Source: Ophiura sarsii (taxonomy: Eukaryota; Echinodermata; Ophiuroidea; Amphilepidida; Ophiuridae). From it: a stretch of DNA of 64,000 bases. The stretch lies in NCBI GenBank assembly GCA_035610835.1, contig CM069455.1, positions 45,896,074-45,960,073 on the forward strand, given 5' to 3'. The position numbers and the translations under genes are program-made. How positions within the stretch are numbered: position 1 is the stretch's first letter; every line of letters starts with the position of its first letter. Positions 32,407-43,790 of this stretch are shown piece after piece. The notes below the pieces were generated by a model, which saw only the letters and a program-made list of their open reading frames with translations, did no database searches and was not told the DNA's origin.

Positions 32407-32579
32407 CTATATAAAAGTGTACATTTTCATGCTTCACACATTTTGAAACAATTTTGCTATAGTTTTTATTTTCGCGATTTTGAGCTTCCTTACATAGACC
32501 TACATACAAAATGAATATATTTGTGCATTTTTATTTTCGCGCGAAAATAAATGTAGTGCGAACATTTCCACTTATACAG
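32407..32579. mobile_element. CTGTAAAA/TTTTCGCG-family MITE (copy c)
   Basis: TA then ctatataaaagtgtacattt; the right end gaacatttccacttatacag is followed by TA (32580-32581). It shares its core with copy a. The sequence from 32585 to 33040 is otherwise unique with no gene. Confidence 0.65.
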
Positions 32580-33040
32580 TATATAAAAGATATTATCTAT
32601 AAATAGAAGAGACCTTTAGTAGAGGGTTTTGTCCAAGTTATAGTCACATGTGTTTCGTGTCATACAGAAACCAAACAAATTATTCTCATTTTAATAGCGT
32701 CATAATTACACCACATAATAACTGTCCCTGAGTGTGATTTCTGACAATTGATCCATCACCTTTTTTAATTCATAATGAAAAGTGTGGGGTGACTAGAGAG
32801 TTTTAAAAGTAGACTAAAAGAATAGGTATGACCCATTTGTTCATTACTTACTGAGCATAATAATCATACCTTGTTCTTTTGGTTAGTCATCAAGGGTATC
32901 ACACTTTTTGTACCTGTTTACAGTCAATTCACAAAGATAGAAATAATAGGCCACATTCCCGACAGGTATCAAACAAATATTATACATATTTAAACAGGTA
33001 TGCCATTGTAAATAGGAAGGTGACAATATGAGAAAAAGAT

Positions 33041-33085
33041 CTTGCCCGGGAATCGAACCCATGACCTCTTGCTAACAGGATAAAT
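33041..33085 (-). repeat. Partial tRNA-like sequence (B box side)
   Basis: On the minus strand, gaggtcatgggttcgattcc then cgggcaag carries a good B box and T-arm (ggttcgattcc). The A-box half is not recognisable. It is a tRNA-derived SINE remnant or pseudogene that ends where the next MITE begins. Confidence 0.5.
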
Positions 33086-33094
33086 TAACGCTTG

Positions 33095-33281
33095 CTGTAA
33101 AACCACTTAATTTCGCGAAGGGTGTGGATTTGCAAAATGAAATACCCTCGAAAACGACAATTTTGCATTGAATTGAAAGTAACATTGACATTTCCAGTTT
33201 CACATAGTTCCATGCCAGCAAATATAGCAGTAATTTCAAATTCGCGAAATAAAGTATCCACAAAATTATAGTGTTTTACAG
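33095..33281. mobile_element. CTGTAAAA/TTTTCGCG-family MITE (copy d)
   Basis: ctgtaaaaccacttaatttcgcg at the left and aaattatagtgttttacag at the right form the ends. tttcgcgaa and ttcgcgaaat words lie inside. The flanking TA appears mutated (TG and CA). Overlapping minus-strand ORFs are shadows. Confidence 0.65.
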
Positions 33282-33340
33282 CATTTTGAAATGGTTTTGT
33301 TTTATGGATGTGCACAGACAGAGTTTGTGATGTGCCCTAA

Positions 33341-33663
33341 CACTGCAAATTATGAGCGTTTACTTTTGGACAAAATAAAAGTAAACTCAAAAGTAAATGC
33401 AATACTAAACACTTATGTGAGCCCAACAACAAGATGTTTTCCACCCAGCCTCTAATCAATAACTGTCCCATTATATCATAGATGGTGGAAACATCTGTGA
33501 TAATATTCACTCACTTGGAGTGTGCGTTGAGGTCAATTGGGTGCAAAATGCAAGAAACGTTTAGTTTTGGGTTTACTTTTACGTTTACTTTTGTGTTTAG
33601 AATTGCGTTTACTTTTGAGTTTACTTTCAGTTTATCAAAAGTAAACGCTCATAATTTGCAGTG
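33341..33663. mobile_element. PIF/Harbinger-like MITE (CACTGCAAATTATGAGCG), TAA target
   Basis: Left cactgcaaattatgagcgtt plus tacttttg pairs with caaaagta plus aacgctcataatttgcagtg. TAA flanks both ends (33338-33340, 33664-33666). Inside, gtttactttt recurs many times (33565-33645), giving FTFTF-type peptide ORFs that are not genes. A 3-bp TWA target suggests PIF/Harbinger; no transposase is present. Confidence 0.75.
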
Positions 33664-33750
33664 TAATGTAGAAAAATAGCACTACCAAGTAAAAATACAG
33701 TACAGATACCTTTGCAATCCTGATGTATCATGGTAATGAATACCACTGTT

Positions 33751-34032
33751 ACACATACCCATGCACTCAAACTTCTAATGAATAATTTGGCAAGAAATTT
33801 CATTTTGTAAATCTGAGGTCCTTGCAAAAATTCAGTATACCACGTTACCAAACCAACACTTTTGGATGAATATCATGTTAAATGAACACACATACCCAAT
33901 ACCATTAAACTTCTAATGAATAACTTGGCAAGAAATTTCATTTTGTAAATCTGAGGTCCTTGCAAAAATTTAGATGGGAGTTGAAAAGTATACCACGTTA
34001 CCAAAACCAACACTTTTGGATGAATACAATGT
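33751..34032 (+). repeat. ~135-bp tandem duplication
   Basis: acacatacccatgcactcaa-like start, ttggcaagaaatttcatttt, gtaaatctgaggtccttgca and taccacgttaccaa..ccaac occur at 33751-33877 and again at 33887-34032. The second copy has a ~16 base insertion (tagatgggagttgaaaa) and continues into the ORF at 33974-34249. Confidence 0.8.
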
Positions 34033-34249
34033 GCCACAATTAGAAAGTATAAGACCGGAAACCAATCTGTTCAGCAATATCGTCAACACAATACCGAGCG
34101 ACCGAGTGTTACAGTTCAAAAGAAAATGCAGTAAACAAGACCTATTCATAGTTGGAGCGATCATGTACAGCAATTGTGTGTCGAGGACCTGTCTTTTTTA
34201 TTCCCCTAAACTTGTTATTGAGCTGCCGTCAATTAGAGTTCAACAATAG
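33974..34249 (+). CDS. Weak candidate coding segment, no family recognised
   Basis: A 91-codon open stretch begins atgggagttgaaaag right after aaaatttag, which could be a splice acceptor. Its residues KPTLLDEYNVPQLESIRPET look more protein-like than neighbouring ORFs. The upstream duplicate (33751-33877) carries the same start region with a one-base deletion that breaks the frame. No domain is recognised, I see no good splice donor, and the stretch ends in a stop. Chance ORF is the main alternative. Confidence 0.15.
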   Translation: MGVEKYTTLPKPTLLDEYNVPQLESIRPETNLFSNIVNTIPSDRVLQFKRKCSKQDLFIVGAIMYSNCVSRTCLFYSPKLVIELPSIRVQQ

Positions 34250-34712
34250 CGATTATGCGCAGTTCCCAGGCATGCGTAACCTCCCCCTGACTGAGTAGTA
34301 ACAATGGCTGTTATCTGATGCGCGCCCACCGTACGTTTGAATGCATTTGTGGACCGATATGGGTCAGATTTATCACGCAAGGGCATCTTGTTTTCTGTTA
34401 TTCTCAGTTAACCCTAACGAATAATAAACTGTAAAGGAATTTAAGGTTTTGATCATTATTTCACATGTAATGGCAAGGCTTACGCCATAGCAATACCCCT
34501 TTGAAGGAAACAAGGAAATTGTAAGGGTCTTTGGTCTTTCATTTATTTGTATGAAGGGTTAATGCAATTATCATTGTATTGTAGGACCACTTTGAGGGAA
34601 CTTGGGCAGAAATTTGAAAGGTTTTATAGTTTTTATTTTACAAGTAAGGTAAGGTTAAGGTTTACTGTTTGAATTGGGATTTAGACTATCAGAGAAGCCA
34701 TTTGCTGGGGAA
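34250..34712. other. Unique stretch, no recognisable gene
   Basis: No repeat or exon was recognised between the ORF above and the CCCGGG-type element below. Confidence 0.4.
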
Positions 34713-34715
34713 TAA

Positions 34716-35121
34716 CCCGGGGGGAGGGTGGGCAGTCAACTTTTTTTGGTAGGGGTGTGCCGCCCAGGGTCTCAAAAAGGGGGGCTACAGAACTGAACCG
34801 AGTCGATTTTATGACGAAAAATAGGGTTTAGGAACTGATTTTTTAAAAACGTAGGTCTTGAGAACTGGCCTAAATTTCAATTTTGATAAACAAAAACGCA
34901 AATTTTGGTGTTTGAACGCAAAATTTTCGAAGAATTGGGGCTTTGGAACGCAAAATTTCGCGATTTTTGAATTTTCAATAAAATTGGGGGTCTTAAGAAC
35001 TGATGCAGGCTCAAAAGGGGGGGGGGTCATAAGAGCTAGCAGCAGAGGGTGAAAAGGGGGGGTCTTCAGCGCGGCACATACCTATACCCTTTTCCAATGT
35101 CAGTGCCCCCCCCCCCCCGGG
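34716..35121 (+). mobile_element. CCCGGGGGG/CCCCCCGGG-family element (copy 1)
   Basis: The left end cccggggggagggtgggcag and right end cagtgcccccccccccccgg bound ~406 bp. Internal words include taggggtgtgccgcccaggg, gagtcgattttatgacgaaa and repeats of ggtctt-a-gaactga. It matches 54918-55331 nearly base for base. Flanks ggaataac / gaaataac resemble an imperfect 8-bp duplication. ORFs on both strands are unsupported. Confidence 0.75.
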
Positions 35122-35193
35122 AAATAACATTAGTAATCATCATTCAAGCAACTAATTATTCAGGGATGTAAATGGGTGTTTGATCCATTACCT

Positions 35194-35297
35194 AAACTTT
35201 TGACGCGAGCTTGTCCAAACGGCGTCAGGGCTTGCGCTTGGCATCAAACTTTTGACGCGAGCTTGTCCAAACGGCGTCAGGGCTTGCGCTTGGCATC
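35194..35297 (+). repeat. 52-bp perfect tandem duplication
   Basis: aaacttttgacgcgagcttg through gcttgcgcttggcatc occurs at 35194-35245 and is repeated exactly at 35246-35297. A third, diverged start (aaacatttatgggggcttgtcc) follows. The 35300-36160 stretch shows no gene but has a long C run at about 36057-36084. Confidence 0.9.
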
Positions 35298-36161
35298 AAA
35301 CATTTATGGGGGCTTGTCCATAGAAAAGGCTACAAGGTATCACACCCCCCCCTTGTTTTTTTTAAAATAATTCCATGTTTTTTATAGCCTCATTTCTGGA
35401 ATTCTGTGAATTTTGGAAGATTTACATCCTTGTTTCTTGAGATAAGGAACATGGCCCATATCCTCCAGGAATTACCAAAACAAGATCGCACATGTAGGCC
35501 AGTGTATTTTATAGAGTGTCTGACAAGAAAAGACGTATTCAGACATTGAAACACACAGTATGCACAATACTAGGTCAAAAGGTAAGGGCAGTCACAACAA
35601 CGACCTACATTCAAAAACAAAAGAGCGCTCTCCTTTTTACAAATCGGATACTGTTTGACCACTTGAATACAAAGGCTGCAGATAGGTATCTATATTTATA
35701 ATCTAATTATAATCAAGTGTGGACTTTCGTAATTAGTATTCTTTTTGCGACCTACTTACAGATCATTAACAAGAACTTACATATTGATATTTTGTTCCTT
35801 CTGTTTGCCTACAATTTATCTAGTGTTTCACAGTTTTATGCTTGAAACGAATACCGTCACCACCTTTTTCTAAACCCCCATGAAATCCCATTTGAAAAAA
35901 ACTATGCTGGCAGCAAGTGCGGGCATGCAAGGTGATAAATGAGGACAGAATTGTATGGTCAAGTGTGGACTAAAACACTGTATTCCATGCTGGTGGACCT
36001 GGGTTCTACGACTGTCACCGGCAAGTCCAGTCCCCACCCCCCACTAAATCTTGCCCACCCCCCCCCCCCCCCCCCCCCCCCCCCGACAGTTTTGGTTTTT
36101 TCAACAATTCCACCTGCGTTAATGAATGGGTAGTCATTTTATACCTGAATGATTGTGAATA

Positions 36162-36368
36162 CTGTAAAACAAGTTAAGTTCGCGGGAACTTTTTTCGTGA
36201 ATTGCTAATCATCGCTAGTTTCGCGTAAACTTAATTTCGCGAACTTAAAATTTCTACCACTACTGTCATCTTCAAACACATCGATACGCGGCAATATAAT
36301 TTCGCAAATTTGAGCTTCTCGCGAAATTCGCGAAATTAAATTGCTCGCGAAATTAACTTGTTTAACAG
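36162..36368. mobile_element. CTGTAAAA/TTTTCGCG-family MITE (copy e)
   Basis: TA (36160-36161) then ctgtaaaacaagttaagttc; the right end gcgaaattaacttgtttaacag is followed by TA (36369-36370). ttcgcg words recur inside. TIRs are ~20 bp with good match. Confidence 0.8.
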
Positions 36369-36370
36369 TA

Positions 36371-39030
36371 TACCAATGACAAGGCCAAAGAAATTGAGTG
36401 GGCACAATCTCAATGACTAGGCAAGATCAGAGCTCATAGTAATAGTAGCATCTTTTATTATTCATTTATTCATTCTTATTCATTTTATGAATTCTTTTCA
36501 TACATTCAATTATGTTGTTCCTGTTTTTGTGTGCATAAGAGTAATAAAAGTTGTACTACACCCACCTATCTCAAGTATAAACAAAACTAGGAAATTGTGG
36601 GGTGATTTTTTTTAAATGTTAATGGTCCACAAAATATTGATTCGTCTTCAAATTGTCAACATTCGATTTATTAATATTTACCAGACTGTAACAACAATGA
36701 TTGACTTTTATTACACACACTTTCTTAATATTCACAAACTTTTTTATTTTGAACATAAATCAATTAGTCAAGCCCTTAAATAATTAGCTTGGTCTGTACA
36801 TGAGAGTAAAAACAAATTCCGAATATTTTTGATTGCACTACTAATTGTGACAATTATTTCAAAAATCAAAATCAAAATAAGCCTCGTCTTGTAAGTCGCT
36901 GACAGGCAGGCCTAAGGTGAGGTATAAATCATGCATATTTTCCTTACGGGAAACCAGATTATTTTAAATGTGGCCATTCTACACAGTCAATATTAGCTCT
37001 ACAAATAATGAAATAAGAAAGGTGATACTAACGGCTAAAATATTCATATCAGCAGCACTTTTCTAGTATCACTTCTACCAGAACGGAAACAGAGTGTACT
37101 ACCATATTGTGATCAAAAGTGAAACTTAATCTTATAAATGTAAAGGAATGTTTCACTCTGATGGATACCTGTGATTTAGTAACCTTAGTAATTAGGCCAA
37201 GAAAAAAACATTTTTGATTGTTCTCGTCCGAACAACCCTTATTTTGTAAACTTGGGGAAAAAGAGTTGTTTTTTAAATTTTTAGTGTAGGCCTACAAATG
37301 AATACCGACTCTTACTTTGGAAAATTCAAGAAAAAGGTTTTTTCTCTCCAGAATCTTGCTTTCTGCATGGAATTTCATGAAAATATTATAAAAACAGTTT
37401 CTTTACTCCTCTAAACTGTTTTAAAACATGAATGAAGTAAAAGTGAAATATCCTAATTCACATCTTATTTAGCAACTATTTTAAAAGTTAAATACACCTT
37501 TTGAATATGACTTATAAAAAAATAAAAAATCTGACCGCCCTACCCTTCTCTTAGGAGGGAATCTATGGACAATCAACAACAATTTTTTTTTTTTTTGGCC
37601 TTGGTGGCTATTGGGCTACTGAGCAAAATTGAGGCAAAGGTTTAAGATACAGTGTTCACTTTTTGCAAGTTGGGCTACTTTCTGGAACCTACGATTCACT
37701 ACGGCAAAAAACAATGTCCACACACGCATGCTACAGCATACAATTCGATGACGTCATCAACCGAGCTGATATGCGTGTACGACATCGTTGCCCGAGCGAG
37801 CGTTGGACGTGACGCTGACGCGACGCTGTGATCGGAAGGTCCGGGGGTTATTTCTATTATATTATATTCGCTGCGATTATTTGGGTAAAAAAATCATACT
37901 TTTCCACACAAAAACATAGCCTGGCTGGTTAGGATTAATACACCTGATGTGCTGGACCGTGGAAGCCTTTGATATCAATCATAAAGGGGTAAAAAAAAAA
38001 GAAGTCCCCCCTCTAAAATAAGATTACTTTTATTTACATGTAAGTCCCCCCCCCCCCCCCCCCCCAACATTAGATTACTTTCACTTACATAACTCTACAC
38101 ACAATTAGAAAAACAGTCACATTTCCCCAAAATGATGTTTTCAGAAAAAGTGGTACCAGTCAATTTAAAAACTCTTCTCTCATGATTTTTTTAAACGCAA
38201 ATTAGACCAAGTTTGTTTGCATAACTCCGCACATGATTAATCATTTTGAGAAATTTAAAGACTTGTGAAAAGAGAAAGTGCTTGGCTTCTCACAAAAACT
38301 TTCTCCGGTTCAATATCATGTTCACTATTCCCAAAAGTGTCTTACTTACCCTTTATATCGCTCAATTGTATTCCACTTTTATCAGTGACAGTTCTTTTAT
38401 GCTGGAAATTTGTTTCAGTTCATTGAACAAAGCAGTTAAATCAATAAAATAAAATAATGATCAAAATTATCTATTTACGAGCCTTCCATCCACGTATTAA
38501 TAGCATAATGTAATTAAACCTGAATTAATCCAGCAATATACAGTCCACGACTAGACAGATACAATAACAATAACGTTCCAATAAAATCAGGTGGTCAATA
38601 ACCCTAATGCTATTGAGCGCTAGTAACGAAGCCATCAACCTTTTTCAAGCATGACCTGAAAAATGCTGCACAAGAGTGTTTGTAAACAGGATTTGTACCA
38701 GGGATGTACGTAGCTAGAAAATGTTGAGTGCCGGCGAACAGAGTAGGTGTAGCGAACGAAGTGCAGTGGATCACGGCATGAGGGCCCGAGGACTGCTCAA
38801 TGATTTTGAGGGTTTTTTAATGCACTTTGTGGGTTCCTGCCACCTAATTCCTTGTTTCGAGAGCCAGTATAATGATTCTATCCAACAACAACAACAAGTG
38901 CCGGTCGGCCAGCGTGAATGTCGGGCCGGCTTCACCCAACCGGCGCGGCGACATCAATCCACCATCATTCAAGGGATTCATGTCCTGATAATTTGAATAC
39001 ATTCTCTTGTACCACAAGATGGCTGGTATG
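36371..39030. other. Mostly unique AT-rich DNA, no confirmed gene
   Basis: 36370-37290 shows nothing. 37290-37490 is the partner of the diverged repeat at 14080-14290. 37590-37690 holds GGGCTAC-repeat remnants. 37700-37830 is CpG-richer, with a TGACGTCA octamer at 37749-37756. 38000-38090 has an imperfect duplication around a C run (agtccccc..tagattactttcacttacat). 38720-38990 contains caacaacaacaacaa and two opposing ORFs without known domains. Confidence 0.4.
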
Positions 39031-39038
39031 ACAATTAA

Positions 39039-39077
39039 CACTTTCCACGCGGCTATTAGTTTTACCATATATGGGAG
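39039..39077 (+). mobile_element. Truncated CACTTTCCACGCGGC-family copy
   Basis: TTAA at 39035-39038 is followed by cactttccacgcggctatta and gttttaccatata, the left ~38 bp of the family, then unrelated sequence. It resembles the truncated copy at 16653-16693, which keeps the same end. Confidence 0.65.
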
Positions 39078-39079
39078 GG

Positions 39080-40900
39080 AAAAGATAAATAATTAATTTC
39101 AAAAACATTTTATATGAGGCCTATTCTCTGAATACAAAGGCAGCATTTGTTTCAGTTCAGTTCATTTCACAACATATAAAAAATGTATGGAGAGAATTTA
39201 CCAGAGAATTTCTTATTACTTATTAATAACTAAGAACTGCTCTTTGAATACAAGCACTACACATAATTTAAGCTCACCAAACAAATTAAACAATCAATAA
39301 TAACAATAATGGTTTTTAAAGTAAAACCGATAAATACTTAATGTATGTATTATAAACCGCCCTTCCCATTCCCATCCGCAACACAAGCGTGTTAATATCC
39401 CAATCTAATCAAGATGGAAAATAAGTGCCAGCCATTCCACCCGCTTTCATCAATTGACTTGAAACAAACCGCAACAACCATCACAATTTAATCAGGCGGG
39501 TGGTTAAGGAGGCAATTCCATAATGGAAATGACTTTTTAAAGTGGCGATCGATCTCCCCATAATCGGCCAATCAATAACCACGCTAATATAATTAAGTCT
39601 AAGGACAATTCTAGCTCACTTGGTTGTCAATTATATACACAATGATTTCATCAAGATCTAGGGTCTGCCAAAAATGTGGATTTTCAGAAAAGAAACAGCA
39701 ACAATATCACCTCCAATGGGAGAACACCCCCCCCCCCCCCTCCCCCACCCCACCGAAAGTGTTGAGTATTTCTTTACTTTCAGAACAAAAATAATCTCTC
39801 AAAATGAATTGATTTTGGGACGTTTGTTTCAAGCTGTTTCAAATTGGAGCAGGTATACTGATGATATTGACTGCCTCTGGCTTCTTGACCTTTTCCCCCT
39901 TTAATGCCAGTTCACCACAATCAGGTATTATTACTATGATGGCATTCGGTCAAAAAGATCCATTTCCCAGGGAATACGCCTTGGCAAACGGTCAAGTGTT
40001 CCCTACCGTATTCACAAGACACCTCAAGTTACAGGTTGATAATGACCGCTTCTCAATCACCTGGAATTCTGTGAAAATGTCATAAAAATGTCACTGTCGG
40101 TACAATTAAATTCCAGAATTTCCTGCTATGTCTCAGCCTCATTTTCAGAGGAGAAACATCTCACAAGATTTTTTGCCTGATTGTTAATTTTTAAATAAAG
40201 TATAATTCTGGCAAGTGCTTTCAGTGGTAGAAAGCAAATCTTTAGTTCCAGGCGAGTCTACACTACACACACACCCCCCCCCCCCCCCCCCCCCCTCCAC
40301 CCCCCAATACGCCAAATCATGCCATTTCCATGTTTCGGGAATTATCAAGCTGAACGAATCTGTAAATCTTCTGAATGTAATCAGTGCTGCCTCCATCCAA
40401 TCCAATCACTCACACAGCGTTCAAACCTTATTAAAAAGCACAAACTTTCCCTATTAAAATCCACACTACACACATCAAACAAATGACGTAGATGGCTGAA
40501 TGGGACACGCGCTTAATTTCCCACTGATTTGCCTCTCAGACCATGCTCCACTCGTCCGTTTCATTCAATATCGATGCTATTTTTACACTACGCAATCGAA
40601 ATCGATGACGTCACCGTCATCCCCCTAGTCGTCTACAGAGTATCTCTGTCTTAATCAAACACGGGAAATGGATGGACTTTAATCACGCATCACTCCCTTT
40701 TCTTTGAAGCGTTACCACCCATCCAAACTAGTCTGCCAAATTGGGCCCAATTGGGCTACTTCTGAAGATGAAATAGATCTCTACAGACTACATACAGTTT
40801 GGCAATTTGGGCTACTATTTCTCCCATTGAAACCAATGGTCATGAAATAACTATACTCTATTTGGCTTCCTCTGGACGGTGACATAACTTATCAGGCGCA
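39080..40900. other. Unique DNA with poly-C tracts, no confirmed gene
   Basis: C tracts lie at about 39727-39740 and 40267-40292. ORFs around 39674-40457 cross these tracts and carry no domain. A TGACGTCA octamer is at 40606-40613. GGGCTAC-repeat remnants (attgggctacttctg, tttgggctactatttct) are at 40745-40820. Confidence 0.4.
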
Positions 40901-41191
40901 TCTTTTATGCACACATATGTATCTTCAGTCTTTCAACGCTCGTGTGTTTACGCCAGTAGGCGTGGGCGTTATATGCTGCAATTAGTAGAATACGCAGTTA
41001 CGTCACTGTCTCGTGATGGCCAAATAGACTATTACAGGCTACGTTTCAACGTAAATCTAGCTCTGGTAACGAGCTGCAAGCATAGCAAGATGCGACCAAC
41101 TATAGAGCTGGGTCTTTGCTACCAAGATTTAGAGGGGCACATTTGTTTCAATTTGATTTCAATTGACATGCGAATTGCGGCGATTCCCATA

Positions 41192-41360
41192 CAACCTCGT
41201 CCCATGCCTCCTTCAGACCGTACAGATTGAAGTAGGCGTTGTCAGAGCACCGTGGTTCGGAAGTCACATAGAAATGGTTGTCCCGTGCATCGGAAGAGCA
41301 ATCCCCGAGCATGTTAAACGTCACAGACTCCTTCGTAAAGAGTAGGGGATCATCCCGGGT
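41192..41360 (-). CDS. Candidate internal coding exon, unknown protein
   Basis: On the minus strand, after acaaatacag (a plausible acceptor, phase 0) an open frame reads TRDDPLLFTKESVTFNMLGD, continues through CSSDARDNHFYVTSEPRCSD and ends NAYFNLYGLKEAWDE before gaggttgta, a weak donor. The frame stays open to 41148. Composition is clearly more GC-balanced and protein-like than the surroundings (mixed D, S, N, aromatic residues and two Cys) and no repeat covers it. I recognise no family. The opposite strand is also open, so a chance ORF or an exapted fragment remains possible. Confidence 0.3.
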
Positions 41361-41559
41361 CTGTATTTGTAGGCCATATATATACATGTATTCCTACTAT
41401 GCTAGGGATACGCAGTGCGCCTTTGCTCACATGTGAGTTTGCACTTCATAGGGAGAAGAGAAACATTTTGGGCTATTGACGAGGCATGTGTCTAGTGCTA
41501 CTTAGATCGAGCTACTTGGGCCAATGTTCTGTGGCAACACTGCTCTATTCCCCTTTAAC

Positions 41560-41955
41560 CGATCCTCAGCAGACACACAGTGTAATAACCAATTAAATCT
41601 GCGGACCCGTGTTCCCAAACTCTCCATCTAGTAGCCCAGTAGAACGAATAGCACCACTTTTTAGCCAAGTTACGATGCATAGAAACCAGTGGTAAGGACA
41701 ATGTTTGGGCTGCTTTTCTAAACGACTTGGAGCATCTTTGTGTGCACATTATTAAGCAACACTGTCTTTGATAGACGAACACAGACTTTCTTATATTGCG
41801 TCCTTACACGTGCTATAAATACTGCACATTGGGGATATATTTAGAATGATTAAGGCATTTTTACAAATGATGAAAGCCCATGTTGAAGTAAAATGATTCC
41901 CGGGCATTAAATTGTGATATAATATTGCTAGGACAAGATAGTTGTATTATATCAC
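41560..41955. other. Unique stretch, no recognisable gene
   Basis: GGGCTAC-repeat remnants end with ctgtggcaacactg at about 41530-41545. The remaining sequence has no recognised feature. The short minus-strand ORF at 41555-41782 lacks motifs. Confidence 0.4.
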
Positions 41956-41958
41956 TAA

Positions 41959-42272
41959 GGCCAAATTAAATTAATTGTTTGTCTCAAAGCTCCTCTCCTG
42001 TTGTAAAACTAATGCGGAATGCGGGATTTTTCAACAATTTTTTTTAAAAAAAATTTAAATATAAAATATTGAAATCCTTGTAAAAGTGAACTTTTGTATT
42101 TAAGATGTGATCAATGAAAATCTGAAAAATCTGTGAAATTTTGTGATTTTTTTTTTGTTGAAAAAAAGAAGAAAAAAAAGAAGTTTTTTTTTCAGATTTT
42201 TGTTTTTCTAATGCGCATCAATAAACTAACGCGCGCGGGAGCTTTGAGACAAACAATTAATTTAATTTGGCC
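41959..42272 (+). mobile_element. PIF/Harbinger-like MITE, GGCCAAATTAAATTAATTG family (copy 1)
   Basis: ggccaaattaaattaattg plus tttgtctcaaagctc pairs with gagctttgagacaaa plus caattaatttaatttggcc. TAA flanks both ends (41956-41958, 42273-42275). The interior contains A/T runs and acgcgcgcggga. The 3-bp TWA duplication and GGCC start fit PIF/Harbinger elements. Confidence 0.85.
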
Positions 42273-42275
42273 TAA

Positions 42276-43090
42276 TAAGACAGGTTTATATACTGTACCT
42301 TAAGATTCACAAGTCTTGGCTTTGGTTGGATGGATCTGAAAAAATACAAAAACAGAAAACATTAAATTATATTTTAAACATATAGATTTGTAATTCAAGT
42401 CTAAGAGATAAAGCGTGTGGTGGTCAATGATATGTTCAACGGAGAACACTGGGCTCATTCAGTGCGATGTAATTTAACTGTGCGATGAAACTATAGACGA
42501 TATAGGACATTCTAAACCACAAGACGGCACATCCCGCTTCTATACACCTGAGACCACTACGGCTTATAGCTCTTTACACACGTATCACGAACCAATGGCT
42601 GACCTGGCAAATCTCCCTTCTAATTCATCTTTGAATAATTTCTTAACATGACCTAAAAAAACCTGCCCTAAGCTAGAAGTAGAAGGGAAAAGCTAACTAT
42701 ATAGCATACGACGCTCTGCCACTAATAGGATTGATGTGGAGTGAATACACTTACAAATAAATGCATCAAACTTAAGGTGGGTAAATGGGCCAACGAGATT
42801 GCATTTATATTGTAAAACCAAAATTGTTCGAGTGCATTTAAATTTCGCTAATTTTGAGAGGGTCACTTAGTCTTAAAAATGCCATGAATATTTCCAATTT
42901 ACCTTGTAGCTGTGCATTGCAACGTTACACAATGTAACTCTGAAGTTGACATGCACAAAATTGTCAGGCAGTGAATTAGGCCAGTAAAAAGGGGCACTTG
43001 GCGCTGAACAGTAAACTGTGCTATGGCTGGTCAAAGTTGAGTATCGAGAAAAATGGTCTGGAAGTAGATTTTTGTTTTTTTCATCAGATT
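42276..43090. other. Unique stretch with one CTGTAAAA-family remnant
   Basis: At 42808-42910, tattgtaaaaccaaaattgt plus aaatttcgctaattttgag resembles one side of the CTGTAAAA/TTTTCGCG family (compare 44549-44742), with the other end lost. No gene is seen. Confidence 0.4.
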
Positions 43091-43095
43091 ACCTT

Positions 43096-43388
43096 TCCTT
43101 AACCCTAACTCTACTACACCACACGGCAACTGGGCGGAAAAAAATGTTTTTATAACCCGGCGTGCAGGTTTTTGTGCTACAAAATGGACCCAGGCTATAT
43201 AACGAGGCGAATATACTTTGCCGAGTGTGACTGACAGCCATGGTGTAGTGGCTAGGATCTGGGCCTTCGTGCTGGAGGTCCGTGGTACAAATCCCAGGGG
43301 GGGGGGGTCGGGGTGACCTTTTTGGTGAATTTTGGGGGTCGGAAAACAAATCTGTTGCCGTGTGGTGTACTAGAGTTAGGGTTAAGGC
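43096..43388. mobile_element. Inverted-repeat element with tRNA-like core
   Basis: ccttaaccctaactctacta plus caccacacggcaac pairs with gttgccgtgtggtg plus tactagagttagggttaagg. The ~220 bp between the arms holds the tRNA-like sequence at 43235-43301, a G run (43298-43307) and ggtcgg words. The arms contain taaccctaac, a TTAGGG-like word, but not a telomeric array. Confidence 0.7.
43235..43301 (+). repeat. tRNA-like sequence inside the inverted-repeat element
   Basis: cagccatggtgtagtggctaggatct looks like the 5' half and A box of a tRNA-Glu/Asp-type gene. ggtccgtggtacaaatccca gives a near-consensus B box. The anticodon stem is not convincing and the acceptor does not pair, so it is probably a pol III promoter relic. 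Confidence 0.55.
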
Positions 43389-43389
43389 T

Positions 43390-43788
43390 TAATGTCTTTA
43401 AAAGTCATCATAATTTATTTTAATATCTACTTAACTGACTAGAAAAGTATTAATGTTATTAAGTTTTTCTAACACCTTCCATATTAAATCTTCTTAAAAG
43501 TTACCCCAACTTTAAAAAACGTTTTCTCTTTAATTGTATTATTTCCAAAGCTATTAGTATTAGATGAGCCGATACTAAGAGAGCCATAACTATCGAACGG
43601 AATGTCCAATTTGGATAAATAATGCATTCAAATAAATGTTAGATAACTGGCTTTAATAATACATAAACATCTCAATTTTGATTTATGGAGATAAGTGCCC
43701 GCTCACTTTTGATATGCTGCACCACAAATACATTTTTTCCATGTGGAAAATTCAAGTACAAATCTGGGCCATCAACTGCCCACACTGC
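43390..43788. other. AT-rich unique stretch
   Basis: No gene or repeat was recognised between the two tRNA-containing elements. Confidence 0.4.
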
Positions 43789-43790
43789 TA

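Noticed and set aside
33482..33679. Phe/Thr-rich ORF
   Set aside because: It arises from repeated gtttactttt words inside the Harbinger-like MITE.
43096..43388. Interstitial telomeric repeat
   Set aside because: Only one TTAACCCTAAC-like word in each arm, with no TTAGGG array.
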